The position numbers and the translations under genes are program-made. From contig DCDV01000023.1 of assembly GCA_002316595.1 (NCBI GenBank), positions 13,010-59,740 on the forward strand: a stretch of 46,731 bases of DNA, written 5' to 3'. This document shows, piece by piece, positions 18,116 to 27,165 of the stretch. The stretch is from Mageeibacillus sp. UBA1046. GTDB taxonomy: Bacteria; Bacillota; Clostridia; Saccharofermentanales; DTU023. Under the pieces are notes generated by a model. It saw only the letters and a program-made list of their open reading frames with translations, searched no databases and was not told the DNA's origin. Within the stretch, counting starts at the first letter, position 1. The number at the start of each line of letters is the position of its first letter.

Positions 18116-18144
18116 ATTATATAGTCTGCAGGTGAATTTAACAA
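18116..18144 (-). promoter_or_regulatory. Sigma-A promoter of the EF-G-like gene
   Basis: TTGTTA (minus strand, 18144-18139), 17-base spacer, TATAAT (18121-18116). The start of transcription would be near 18109, about 75 bases before the coding sequence and upstream of the hairpin at 18070-18096. Confidence 0.68.
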
Positions 18145-18163
18145 TATCGCCCTCTGCGTATCT

Positions 18164-19066
18164 CTAAGCCTTTTCGGTTTTTCTGTCTTTCTTTCTTTCT
18201 GCAGCCCTGACTTTGGCGTTTGGTATGGACAGTCCTGCGAAATTGCTGGTTATAGCTGAGGCAGGACAGATATTAATACAATTCCGGCACCTTATACATT
18301 CAGGACTGTTATGTTCGGTGATCGGATCAATATCCATCGGACAGACCCTTGCACATATACCACAATCAATACACTTCGTAGCGTCAAGGCCAAAGCGATA
18401 AAGGCTGACAGGATGAAAAATACCCAGGATAGCGCCCAGGGGACAAATATAACGACAAAAGAAACGGGTAATGAAAATCGAGGCAACTACCGTAAGTATC
18501 GCCAGCAATAGTTTCCAGGAGAAGAGGACGCCAACAAGAGACCTCAGACCGGTATTAACCAGAAGCAGCGGCAAACCTGCCTCTATCGTACCGGCAGGGC
18601 AAATATATTTGCAAAACAAAGGTGACCCGAGGTTATATTCATTTACTAAAATTGAAGGCAGCAGAAGTACCAGAAGAACCAATATCAGGTATTTCAGATA
18701 ACGCAAGGGACGGTCCAGCTTCAGCTCGATTTTCTTCTTCCGGATCTTAGCTAAAAGGTCCTGAAGAAAACCGAAAGGACAGAGCCAGCCACAGTAGAAT
18801 CTACCCGCTAAAATTCCGAACACTGCCAATAAACCGGCTACAAAAAAGCTGAAATTAAAACCCGGATGATTATTGACAGCTTGCAGCGAGCCGATCGGAC
18901 AAGAAGTAAGGGCTCCCGGACAGGAGTAGCAATTAAGTACCGGCAGGCAGATCTGTTTGCTGTTACCGGTATATATAGAGCCGCTGACGAAGCCCTTGAG
19001 ATTGCCATTAATGGCCAGCGCACCCACTGCCTGAATCAAATGTCTTCTGTTAACCTTCCTGGCCAT
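18164..19066 (-). CDS. NapH/CcoG-like membrane polyferredoxin (4Fe-4S binding protein)
   Basis: A 300-residue integral membrane electron-transfer protein. Early in the chain are LNCYSCPGALTSCPIG and, after a helix, RFYCGWLCPFGFLQDL; further on KYICPAG and RYICPLGA, the CxxxCP loops of the NapH family. The C-terminal cytoplasmic part has two ferredoxin clusters, CIDCGICARVCP and CIRCRNCINICP. It should pass electrons to or across the membrane; the partner is not in the window. I prefer the ATG at 19066: it lies 2 bases after the stop of the CXXC micro-gene, and family members start close to a KxxRR motif like the one here. An ATG at 19096 would overlap that gene. The two genes are almost certainly co-translated. 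Confidence 0.88.
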   Translation of the reverse strand: MARKVNRRHLIQAVGALAINGNLKGFVSGSIYTGNSKQICLPVLNCYSCPGALTSCPIGSLQAVNNHPGFNFSFFVAGLLAVFGILAGRFYCGWLCPFGFLQDLLAKIRKKKIELKLDRPLRYLKYLILVLLVLLLPSILVNEYNLGSPLFCKYICPAGTIEAGLPLLLVNTGLRSLVGVLFSWKLLLAILTVVASIFITRFFCRYICPLGAILGIFHPVSLYRFGLDATKCIDCGICARVCPMDIDPITEHNSPECIRCRNCINICPASAITSNFAGLSIPNAKVRAAERKKDRKTEKA

Positions 19067-19068
19067 GC

Positions 19069-19248
19069 TTAACCTAAACCTATGCATTCCAGGCATATTC
19101 TGATCGCCTTTACGAGAACAGTGCGCACTTCCTGACGGTTAATCCCCACTATAATGAAGCCCGCAGCAATAAGCAGACCGGTTATCCTGATTAACCAGAT
19201 ATTGCGTTCTGACCACTTAAGCTGTCTTTTATTGTTAGATTTTTCCAT
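19069..19248 (-). CDS. 59-residue membrane CXXC micro-protein (CD1871A-like)
   Basis: A short gene easily missed. The ATG at 19248 has a near-perfect AAAGGAG 5 bases upstream. The product has a polar start, one hydrophobic helix (about 17-36) and a C-terminal half ending VLVKAIRICLECIGLG, with Cys52 and Cys55 as a CXXC pair. The ending ICLECIGLG matches my recollection of the CD1871A family of CXXC-motif micro-proteins of clostridia, found next to 4Fe-4S membrane proteins. It ends 2 bases before the polyferredoxin start. The CXXC could act as a redox disulfide or bind metal at the membrane face. Existence is well supported by the ribosome binding site, spacing and motif; function is unknown. 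Confidence 0.8.
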   Translation of the reverse strand: MEKSNNKRQLKWSERNIWLIRITGLLIAAGFIIVGINRQEVRTVLVKAIRICLECIGLG

Positions 19249-19403
19249 CCGGCTCCTTTAGAGCAACTTCCTGTTTCAGCAGTTAAATGCTGCAGCTGCA
19301 TACTAATTATATGATTAATTATTTTTCTTTGCTGCCTGTGTGCTGTCTGTGTGCTGCCGAATATTATAATAGTGCTATTCCCCTGCTAAGAATCGTCACA
19401 GCA

Positions 19404-20351
19404 TTATTCAGTTGCCTCTGCCGAAGGCAAAATAGAATAATCTGTCTCCAGACCATTCGTATGCTCTGCCTGGAAATCGATGACTTCTTGCAGATTGGGA
19501 ATTGAAGCAGCCGCACCTGCCCTCATAACACAGATGGCACTGGCAGCTGTGGCCAGGGTAAGTGCCTTCAATATTGAATCTCCTGAAAGCACCGAACCCA
19601 AAAAATAACCATTGAAGGTGTCACCTGCCGCTGTGGTGTCTACTGTCTCTACCTGATAAGCTGAGCTGCGAAAATAGTACTCTCCGTCTGTAACTAATGA
19701 CCCCGACTTTCCCAGTGTAAGAACATGTGTAGTATCAGGATATCGTCTGCTCAACACGGAGGCGATAGCAAGCGGGTCTTCCTCACCCGTCAAAGCGGCA
19801 GCTTCAACTTCATTAACCATCAGCCAATCAAGCAGATGAAGCGGATAGGACAGAACGGCAGAAGTTATAGGTGCGGCATTGAAAGCAATGCGGAGCCGGC
19901 GTCTCGCTGCTTCATTAATAATTTCCGGAATCAGATTAACTTCATTTTGGAGTAAAATCGTGTCTCCCGGCTCAAAGTGATGCAGAACTTCATCGATATA
20001 TTCCAAGGTCAGAGTTCTGTTTGTACCTCCGTAAATTAATATACTGTTCTCGCCCGATTTGCTCACTTGAATAATTGCATGGCCTGTTTCCAGTTCACTC
20101 TTGCGGCGGATTAAAGAGGTATCAACGCCGTTGCTGATCAGTTCTGCAAGCAGCAGATCGCTCTCACGGCCGACAATGCCGGCATGGAAAACTTTTTTCC
20201 CCGACTTGGCAAGTGCTATAGACTGGTTAAGGCCTTTACCGCCTGCCCTTAGCACTAAGTCATCCGCTTCCATGGTTTCACCGGGACGTACAAAGCGCTC
20301 AACCCGATATGAATAGTCGAGATTTAAAGATCCTAGACATAATATGCGCAT
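19404..20351 (-). CDS. Ribokinase-like PfkB-family sugar kinase
   Basis: A 315-residue PfkB carbohydrate kinase, ATP-dependent phosphorylation of a sugar or nucleoside. The N-terminal signature GGKGLNQSIALAKSG (about 37-51) and the C-terminal signature with the catalytic base, VDTTAAGDTFNGYF (about 236-249), are both complete. The closest family by pattern is ribokinase, but the substrate cannot be read from sequence. The start has AAGGAG 6 bases upstream. It lies 21 bases behind the glycosidase and is the last gene of the transporter/glycosidase operon, so it may phosphorylate the sugar released by that enzyme. Confidence 0.85.
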   Translation of the reverse strand: MRILCLGSLNLDYSYRVERFVRPGETMEADDLVLRAGGKGLNQSIALAKSGKKVFHAGIVGRESDLLLAELISNGVDTSLIRRKSELETGHAIIQVSKSGENSILIYGGTNRTLTLEYIDEVLHHFEPGDTILLQNEVNLIPEIINEAARRRLRIAFNAAPITSAVLSYPLHLLDWLMVNEVEAAALTGEEDPLAIASVLSRRYPDTTHVLTLGKSGSLVTDGEYYFRSSAYQVETVDTTAAGDTFNGYFLGSVLSGDSILKALTLATAASAICVMRAGAAASIPNLQEVIDFQAEHTNGLETDYSILPSAEATE

Positions 20352-20372
20352 ACCGGTCTCCTTACAAAACGG

Positions 20373-22658
20373 CTAGAACCAAATCTCCACGTAGTGATTC
20401 TTGCCGGGAGTCAGTACGAATTCTGACGCAGATTCAACTTCAGTGCCGTTAATATAAGCCAGCAAAGGCACAATCTGAGGGAACTCAATCTTTGCTTCTT
20501 GCTCCTGGCCGGGGATAAAAACAGCTGCGTAATTGTCAGTGATGCGAAAATCCTCAAAGGGTCCCTTTGCATCAGAGACAAAGACCGGCTCTCCATCTAT
20601 TCTGACCTCTGTGTTTGTGCCCAATTTAAGATCTACTTTGCCGAAATGTGTTTTCAGACTGTTGATTATCATATTCTCCTGATTGAAAGCGCCGAAATTC
20701 AACCCTCCCAGCTCGCTGGAGTCAACAAAATTAAACACCCACATCAAAGGCAGCAGAGCGCCCCAGCCATAAAAAGGATCAGAATCAACGCTCTTTCCCA
20801 GACCTGTAAATGTATCGTAATTCTCATAACAGGCTCTTTCATTTTCAAATGCATTAGTGAATACTTCAGCACTCTTTTCAGCTAATAAATTCGCCTCACG
20901 GGCGTAACCATAACGTTTCAAGCCAATATAGGCAAAGAAGTTCAGAGGCGGCCACATGCGTCCGCGCCAATAGACATTATCATGCACAGCTTCGTCTTTT
21001 GCCCAGATGGAAGGCAGTGGAGCCTTTGTCCAAAATTCATCTTCATTAAAAATATGCTTGATGAGAATATCCGCCCGTTCTTTATCAGGTATTCCGGCCG
21101 CGAGAGGATAAAAACTCGTAGGAGAGGGACTGGCAAACTCACCGCTCCATAAACGGTTTGCATAGATTCCTCGTTCCTCATCCCAAAGCACTTGATTAAT
21201 TTTTTCTTTATGCAGCTGCAGACTATCCGACAATTCCGCAGCTATTTTATCTTCACCCAATACTCTCGCCATCTTGGCTAAAGACTCCGCATCCAGTACC
21301 AGAAGGCTGTTAAGTGTGATATCTTCCATATCAAGTGTTTCTGCCTCTGGTACGTATTTAGCTGTGTCATACATAGGGCTGTTATCCATGGCGGCCTCAT
21401 CTTTGCAGGCTAGTTTGGTTTGTTTATAGTGGCCGTCACCACAGTTCATAGAGCTGCCATATTCAAGCACCCCATTTTTGTTGCCATCTCGCTTACGAAA
21501 CCACCATTTATGTGCTTCGTATAATGTATCGAAGACTCTCATGAGCATATTGCGGTCGTGCGTCAGCTCATAATATTTCCAGACAATAAATGCAAAAACA
21601 GGCGGTTGTGATCTGTCCACCCATTCTGTGAAAGCGGACATTAGACAAGCCAGATTTCCCCCTGGGACGACATTATCCATTGCTGCCTTCAGATTGTTCT
21701 CACCCATCTGCCAATCGCCTGACCAGGTCGCTATCAAGGCGTGGTAGAAGACATCATCCAACCAGCGAAACCAGCCGCCGAATTTTTTGTCTATCCAGAA
21801 ACGAGTCAAAGAAGTAAATACAATTCCGTTATGCTGATCAGCAATCGCATTCCAGGCCATAACATCGCGAAGCGCCTCGGCGCAACTGGAGAATCGTCCT
21901 TCCATACCCAAGGCTTCCTGCAGACATTCCTTGATCTCTGACAGATCTTCTTCATCAAGTTCCAATGCCTCTTTTGCCTTATCTGCGGCCGTAAGGGGGT
22001 GGTTAGTTACTGCTACGGAGAAATCTATAACAGGTGTTTCTTCTAAATTGAAAGTGCTGTTCAAGTAATTTGCTTCGGCTGAATCTGTAAAGGGAGCATA
22101 ATATCCGTGCTTGACCATCTCTTCTCCCATATAAGAACTGTTTTTTGCAAGGCAATGCCGAACAGGTGTATCGGCGAAGGCAATTCCGAAATAATAGCTG
22201 CGATATTTCAACTCATATCCTTCTTCTTGTCTTTTTACGCCTTTGCTATCAATATTGGTGGAAACTTTCTTAACTGTGCCGCTATCTGCAAAGCCATCCT
22301 TTGCCTCGCCGGGTTTTTCTTGATCTTGAAAACCAAAGGCTAAGGTAGGCATAAATCTCAGACCCCACTCTCCGGAATGCACTACTTCCAGTCTTCCCCG
22401 GACTGTCCAATTATCTGTTTTCCAATACTGAAGTTGTAAAGTAGTGCCTGCGTGCTCCATGGTCAGCCGTAAATAGCGGCCGGCAAAATCATGTTCATAC
22501 AGCTTGATTTTGTCAGAAAAAGGAAACTCGGAATATTCTCCGCTGGCAAAACTGTATGCTCCGGGAACAATTTCAAATCCGGCAGGCAGAAACATCATAA
22601 TAGCGGGACTGTTGCTGCTCCAGGTATTAAAGTATCGATCTGCTGAGATATTGTACAT
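20373..22658 (-). CDS. GH63/MGH1-like (alpha/alpha)6 glycoside hydrolase
   Basis: 761 residues from the ATG at 22658, which has GGAGG 5 bases upstream; the TTG at 22685 lies before that site and is less likely. The N-terminal third is beta-rich. The rest resembles the six-hairpin catalytic barrel of GH63 and mannosylglycerate-hydrolase-like enzymes: DVFYHALIATWSGDWQMG, LDMEDITLNSLLV, VYWRGRMWPPLNFFAYIGL and SDPFYGWGALLPL are typical. No signal peptide or anchor is seen, so it should act on an imported substrate in the cytoplasm. It follows potA by 54 bases and precedes the PfkB kinase by 21. The family call is good; the substrate (alpha-glucoside, glycosylglycerate or other) is open. Confidence 0.8.
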   Translation of the reverse strand: MYNISADRYFNTWSSNSPAIMMFLPAGFEIVPGAYSFASGEYSEFPFSDKIKLYEHDFAGRYLRLTMEHAGTTLQLQYWKTDNWTVRGRLEVVHSGEWGLRFMPTLAFGFQDQEKPGEAKDGFADSGTVKKVSTNIDSKGVKRQEEGYELKYRSYYFGIAFADTPVRHCLAKNSSYMGEEMVKHGYYAPFTDSAEANYLNSTFNLEETPVIDFSVAVTNHPLTAADKAKEALELDEEDLSEIKECLQEALGMEGRFSSCAEALRDVMAWNAIADQHNGIVFTSLTRFWIDKKFGGWFRWLDDVFYHALIATWSGDWQMGENNLKAAMDNVVPGGNLACLMSAFTEWVDRSQPPVFAFIVWKYYELTHDRNMLMRVFDTLYEAHKWWFRKRDGNKNGVLEYGSSMNCGDGHYKQTKLACKDEAAMDNSPMYDTAKYVPEAETLDMEDITLNSLLVLDAESLAKMARVLGEDKIAAELSDSLQLHKEKINQVLWDEERGIYANRLWSGEFASPSPTSFYPLAAGIPDKERADILIKHIFNEDEFWTKAPLPSIWAKDEAVHDNVYWRGRMWPPLNFFAYIGLKRYGYAREANLLAEKSAEVFTNAFENERACYENYDTFTGLGKSVDSDPFYGWGALLPLMWVFNFVDSSELGGLNFGAFNQENMIINSLKTHFGKVDLKLGTNTEVRIDGEPVFVSDAKGPFEDFRITDNYAAVFIPGQEQEAKIEFPQIVPLLAYINGTEVESASEFVLTPGKNHYVEIWF

Positions 22659-22712
22659 TTCACCCTCCAAATTATCGCCGGGCAAATAAGCAACCCTGCG
22701 AAATATGACGGA

Positions 22713-23750
22713 TCAGCTCCGGGTCACCGGGAAAGCTGCCGCAAATGACACTTCCCAACCCAGTTCATCACCAATTTCAATCATCGTTCCTTCACGTGAC
22801 AGGACTCTCATGTTTAAAGTCAGGTCATTATTTCGTAAAGTCACTCTGGTAGTAGTACCTTGGAATAGGATTTCCGTTACTTCTCCCCGTCCCATGCCTT
22901 CCCCGGCATTAACCGGGAAAATGTTTTCTTCCTTAATTAAGACACGCAGTTCTGTACCGGCCGGAAATTCTTTCAATAACGGAATTTTGAAACCGTTTCC
23001 TACTGCATAACCATTATTATAGACAGCACTGAGAATATTTGAGTTCCCGATAAATTCTGCAGCGAACTCAGAATCAGGCCGTAAATATACCTCAGCAGGC
23101 ACATTGTCTTCTGCAATCTGACCTTGATCCAAAAGCAAGACACGGTCTGCCAGGGCAAGCGCCTCACCTTGATCATGCGTAACAAAGACAGTTGTAATTT
23201 CTGTCTCTCGTTGTATGCGCAATACTTCCTCCTGCATGTGCTCTCGTATTCTTCGGTCAAGAGCAGACAATGGTTCATCCAGAAGCAATATATCCGGTTC
23301 ATACACTATGGCGCGCGCCAAAGCTACCCTTTGCTGCTCACCGCCGGACAGATCTGTGGTTGATCTTTTTTCATATCCTTTGAGCTTTACAGTCTCCAGA
23401 GTTTCTCCCACACGATCTCTGATCTCGGATTTACTTATTTTGCGAAGACGCAGAGGATAGGCAATGTTCTCGTAAACATTCATATGAGCGAACAAAGCAT
23501 AACTCTGGAATACCATTCCGACATTGCGCTTTTCGATTGGATCTTTACTAATATCCCTTCCCGAGATCAGGACAGCACCCGCATCTTGTATCTCAATGCC
23601 GCTGATAATCTTGAGCAAAGTAGATTTGCCGCTGCCGGAAGCCCCTAACAGTGCTAAAAACTCTCCACTCCCGGCTCTTAAGGAAATATCCTTAAGCACC
23701 TCTTTGCTGCCAAAGCTTTTACTAATATTTCTCAGTTCCAAATCAGCCAT
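22713..23750 (-). CDS. potA: PotA-type ABC transporter ATP-binding protein
   Basis: A 345-residue ATPase subunit for the permeases encoded just upstream. Walker A GASGSGKST (about 36-44), the Q-loop VFQSYALF, the signature LSGGEQQRVALARAI, Walker B ILLLDEPLSALD and the H-loop THDQ are all present, followed by a TOBE-type regulatory domain (about 270-340). Length and domain order match PotA/FbpC. AAGGA lies 8 bases before the start codon, inside the end of the cysteine hydrolase gene, which it overlaps by 8 bases. Confidence 0.92.
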   Translation of the reverse strand: MADLELRNISKSFGSKEVLKDISLRAGSGEFLALLGASGSGKSTLLKIISGIEIQDAGAVLISGRDISKDPIEKRNVGMVFQSYALFAHMNVYENIAYPLRLRKISKSEIRDRVGETLETVKLKGYEKRSTTDLSGGEQQRVALARAIVYEPDILLLDEPLSALDRRIREHMQEEVLRIQRETEITTVFVTHDQGEALALADRVLLLDQGQIAEDNVPAEVYLRPDSEFAAEFIGNSNILSAVYNNGYAVGNGFKIPLLKEFPAGTELRVLIKEENIFPVNAGEGMGRGEVTEILFQGTTTRVTLRNNDLTLNMRVLSREGTMIEIGDELGWEVSFAAAFPVTRS

Positions 23751-24279
23751 TTAGCAATTCCTTTGAATATTTGATCTCAATCTGTGCAGGGATCAGCTCC
23801 GCCAGCAAAACAATGGCCTCATTAAAGATGGGAAGGCTGGCCGCGCAGGCATCCGGGACGATGGTAACCGGCAACCCCAGATCAACTGCTGTCATCATCG
23901 TCGACAAAACACAAAATTCGGTTTGCACCCCGGTGATAAGAATTTCATCATATTGCTCAGTCAGCAAATATTCCCTCAGCCGGCCGGATTCTAATGCTGA
24001 ATATGTATATTTATCAAAAAGTTGATGAGGAATGCTTGCCAATTCAGGTAAGAGCAATATACCCTCCGGATCAGAATTAACATCGGCATTTACTTCATTG
24101 TAAGACTTCCAGCGTCCGGGAGGGTTATCAAAGGGCAGATGTCTGGTGAAAAGTCTGTTCTTGTATTTCCCGCACAGATTCACGATATTTTCAGCCACAG
24201 TCTCTAAACCCTCTGTTTCCCAGGCACCTCCGGCAGCATAAACTCTTTGCATATCAATAACCAATAAGGCAATCTTCAT
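23743..24279 (-). CDS. Isochorismatase-family cysteine hydrolase
   Basis: 178 residues with the catalytic triad of the family visible: Asp9 in LLVIDMQ, Lys90 in LFDKYTYSAL, and Cys123 in GVQTEFCV. The family includes nicotinamidase, biuret hydrolase, N-carbamoylsarcosine amidase and ureidoacrylate hydrolase; all use this Cys-Asp-Lys set, mostly on amide or ureido bonds. It is embedded in the transporter operon: its ATG directly follows the potC stop and has GGAGGAG 6 bases upstream, and its end overlaps potA by 8 bases. That suggests it works on the imported compound or a product of it. Substrate unknown. Confidence 0.87.
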   Translation of the reverse strand: MKIALLVIDMQRVYAAGGAWETEGLETVAENIVNLCGKYKNRLFTRHLPFDNPPGRWKSYNEVNADVNSDPEGILLLPELASIPHQLFDKYTYSALESGRLREYLLTEQYDEILITGVQTEFCVLSTMMTAVDLGLPVTIVPDACAASLPIFNEAIVLLAELIPAQIEIKYSKELLNG

Positions 24280-25071
24280 CTAAAGCTCCTCCAGAAACTT
24301 CCCCTCTTTGCCCCGACCTAATCTGTTAACTACTAGAACAAGTGCAATAGACAATAGTGCCATGATCGTAGCCAGTGCGTTTATGTCAGGTTTATACCCG
24401 ACTCTGACCAAGTTATATATCTCCATAGGCAGAGTTCTGACGCCAAAGGGAGCCAGATAGTACTGAATAACAAAATTATTGAAACAAACCATGAACGCCA
24501 TAAGTGAAGATGCCAGCAGAGCAGGCAAAATTCCCGGAAGCACTATCGTAAACAGCGTTCTTCCATTACTTGCACCCATTGTTCTGGCTGCATATTCTAT
24601 GTTTCTGTCCAAAGCCATTAACGCGGGATAGACTAAAAGTACAACATAGGGCAAAACACATATGCAATTGCCAAGGAACATGCCCGGGTAGGACCTTCCT
24701 AAGCCGACAAAATTGAATATCATCAACAATGCGACACCCAGTACAAGCCAAGGTATAACTACGCCAAGATTCAGCCAGGCAATAAAACTTTGAGCCCATT
24801 TGGGCTTCATCCTGCGCAACCCTAAACTTGTCAGCAGACCAACAACGGATACAGTGCATGTCACGAGGAAAGAAAACCAGATGGATAACCAGGTCGCCCT
24901 GCCCAGGTTTCTGCTGGAAAAGAGCAGTTCATACCACCTGGTAGAAAACTCAAAGGGCAATGTGCCGTATTGAGAAGAGTTGAAGCTCATTACCATTACC
25001 ACGATAATGGGCGAGAAAATAAAAATATAGGTCAGCACCATTATGAGTCTTAACCAAGGACTTTGCTTCAT
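24280..25071 (-). CDS. potC: PotC-type ABC transporter permease
   Basis: A 263-residue inner-membrane permease with about six helices and the EAA-type loop for ATPase contact (EYAARTMGASNGRTLFTIVLPGILPALLAS). The start at 25071 is chosen because its ATG overlaps the potB stop in an ATGA arrangement and has GGAGG 6 bases upstream; the longer frame to 25152 lies inside potB. Partner of PotB in the translocation channel. Confidence 0.92.
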   Translation of the reverse strand: MKQSPWLRLIMVLTYIFIFSPIIVVMVMSFNSSQYGTLPFEFSTRWYELLFSSRNLGRATWLSIWFSFLVTCTVSVVGLLTSLGLRRMKPKWAQSFIAWLNLGVVIPWLVLGVALLMIFNFVGLGRSYPGMFLGNCICVLPYVVLLVYPALMALDRNIEYAARTMGASNGRTLFTIVLPGILPALLASSLMAFMVCFNNFVIQYYLAPFGVRTLPMEIYNLVRVGYKPDINALATIMALLSIALVLVVNRLGRGKEGKFLEEL

Positions 25072-25919
25072 AGACGCCTCCCTGCAAAATATCGTATTGA
25101 TCTTTGGATAACGAAAGTTACAGCTGAAATTACCAATAAGAAGAGAACGCAAAGTGCGCAGCCTCTGCCCAAGTTCAAAGATACGGAGAAATTAGAGTCG
25201 ATCAATGATCCGATCATCATGCCGTTAGTTCCTCCGGCAAGATTAGATTCGACAAAACTGCCGGCTACCGGGATAAAGACCAGGATGATTCCGGATAGAA
25301 GTCCCGGGGAGGTCAGAGGTAAGATTACATCAAAAAAAACCCGTCTGCGGCCGGCACCCATGCTTCTTGCTACCGCTATGATATTATCGTCGATCTTCGA
25401 CATTGATGAATACAGTGTCAAAACCATATAGGGAAGGAATTGATAAAGCAAGATTAAATAGACAGCAAAATTACTGTACAATGCTGAGCGAGTAGGATCA
25501 GCGCCGAATATTGATAAAAAGCTCATTACCGGACCGCGTGACTGGAGCATTACCATTATTGAATAGATCAGGAGCAGCTGCGAGGTAAAAAAAGGAATAA
25601 TTATCAGTATTATCAGAGTATTGCGCCACCTCGGTGTAACAACTTTCGCAATTCCATACGAGACAGGATAAGCGATGACAATAGCACTTAAAGTAACGAA
25701 AAAGGCAATCAGCAGAGATTTGATCATAAGGGGGCCGAAGAGACCCCTCTCATAAATATTGATGTAATTGCTGAAACTCAGGTCGCTGTTTATGCTGATC
25801 TGATTGCCTGTAATCAGACTGAATAACAATAATAAAGACAAAGGCAAAAGGACAAGTGACAGCAACATCCCGGCTCCTGGCAGCATAAGCAGCCAAGTTT
25901 TTATCCTAGATTTTGTCAT
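25068..25919 (-). CDS. potB: PotB-type ABC transporter permease
   Basis: A 283-residue permease with about six transmembrane helices and the conserved loop IIAVARSMGAGRRRVFFDVILPLTSPGLLSG that docks onto the ATPase. GAGGAG lies 6 bases before the ATG. It follows potD by 69 bases and overlaps potC by 4 bases (ATGA), a sign of coupled translation. Confidence 0.92.
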   Translation of the reverse strand: MTKSRIKTWLLMLPGAGMLLSLVLLPLSLLLLFSLITGNQISINSDLSFSNYINIYERGLFGPLMIKSLLIAFFVTLSAIVIAYPVSYGIAKVVTPRWRNTLIILIIIPFFTSQLLLIYSIMVMLQSRGPVMSFLSIFGADPTRSALYSNFAVYLILLYQFLPYMVLTLYSSMSKIDDNIIAVARSMGAGRRRVFFDVILPLTSPGLLSGIILVFIPVAGSFVESNLAGGTNGMMIGSLIDSNFSVSLNLGRGCALCVLFLLVISAVTFVIQRSIRYFAGRRL

Positions 25920-25988
25920 CCCATTCTCCTCAAAAAATAATTCTTACTAGCGGTAGAAAGTTATGGTTATCATCCTTTGCCGGATAAA

Positions 25989-27095
25989 TCAGTTTGCAGC
26001 TTTAACTTCGTTCCATATGTCCAGCCAGGCTTCATTAACCTCCGGAGAGAGCTCTTTTTGAAAAGCTAAAATTTCAGGCAGCTCAGTAACGTACAGAGCT
26101 TCTTTAACTTCATCGCTTAATACCTCAAATACTTTATTATTAGTAGGGATCGGAGGCTGAGCTTCCAGATCGGCAGCATATGTGGACTGAAACTCTACCG
26201 ATGTCATCCAGTCAATCCATTTGTAAGCCAGATCTTCGTTAGGAGCGTTCCTTGGAATGCTCCAGTAATCAACCCATGCGACTGTACCCTCTTTAGGATA
26301 AATGTATTCCATTTTCTGGCCTGTGGCATTAAGCTGCGTGGCAGCACCTGACCAGACACTTCCCATCACTACCTCCCCTGCGGTGTATGGGTTAGCGAAT
26401 GAATCATAACTGGACCAAAATAATCTGGCGTTTTCTTTTAGCTCTAACAGCACTGTCTTAATTTTGTCAAGATCAGGATTCTCAGGATCTTCGCCGCTAT
26501 ATAATGCGGCAATCATGACTGCAGTTGTATGATCATCAAAGAAAGCAATTCTGTCTTTATAAGCAGGATCCCAAAGCGCCGCCCAGGAATCTATTTCTTC
26601 ATCAACAGCATCCGGATTGTAGCCCAGTGAGGTCGTCCCCCAGGTCCAAGGCACACCAAGCACATTGCCGTCCTCATCTTTTATATCTTCAACTGTACAC
26701 AAGTCTTCACGTAAATCCTTGTAGTTTTCCAGCTTACTGGTATCCAAAGGCGTGAACATGTCTTCTCTTTTGCCGATTGCAACATAAGACATATTGGGCA
26801 GGCATACATCAATCTCACCGATACCGCCTTGTCTCAGCATATTAAGCAAAGCTTCCTCAGAATCAAAATACTGATGGACAATTTCACAGTTATTTGCTTC
26901 TTCAAATTCGCGGATAGCATACTCTGCGTCAGAGCCGTATCCTTGCCAATTTGCCACAACTAGTTTTCTTATTTCACCGGGATCTGTAGTTTCCTGCCCT
27001 GTACCGTCAGGCACAGTTGCTTCACCATTGTCCGCCTGGCAGGCTGTTGATAGCAGCAAAATCATAGCTAACAATATTACCAATAGTCGTTTCAT
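25989..27095 (-). CDS. potD: PotD-type substrate-binding lipoprotein of an ABC transporter
   Basis: 368 residues: a signal peptide with lipobox LSTAC (Cys at about 19) and a periplasmic-binding-protein fold. LVVANWQGYGSDAEYAIREFEE, VPWTWGTTSLGYN and VWSGAATQL are typical of the PotD/polyamine cluster. The ATG at 27095 is preferred because GGAGG lies 8 bases upstream; an ATG at 27110 lies inside the binding-site region itself. Family members bind spermidine, putrescine and also other cationic or small compounds, so the ligand is not proven. Here the operon adds a glycosidase, kinase and cysteine hydrolase, which is unusual for simple polyamine uptake. Confidence 0.9.
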   Translation of the reverse strand: MKRLLVILLAMILLLSTACQADNGEATVPDGTGQETTDPGEIRKLVVANWQGYGSDAEYAIREFEEANNCEIVHQYFDSEEALLNMLRQGGIGEIDVCLPNMSYVAIGKREDMFTPLDTSKLENYKDLREDLCTVEDIKDEDGNVLGVPWTWGTTSLGYNPDAVDEEIDSWAALWDPAYKDRIAFFDDHTTAVMIAALYSGEDPENPDLDKIKTVLLELKENARLFWSSYDSFANPYTAGEVVMGSVWSGAATQLNATGQKMEYIYPKEGTVAWVDYWSIPRNAPNEDLAYKWIDWMTSVEFQSTYAADLEAQPPIPTNNKVFEVLSDEVKEALYVTELPEILAFQKELSPEVNEAWLDIWNEVKAAN

Positions 27096-27165
27096 TGCGG
27101 TTTCCTCCATTGAAAAGCTATTTTCTCATATTTATTTTGGTTAGTTGTATTTGCTTTCTACAGCA

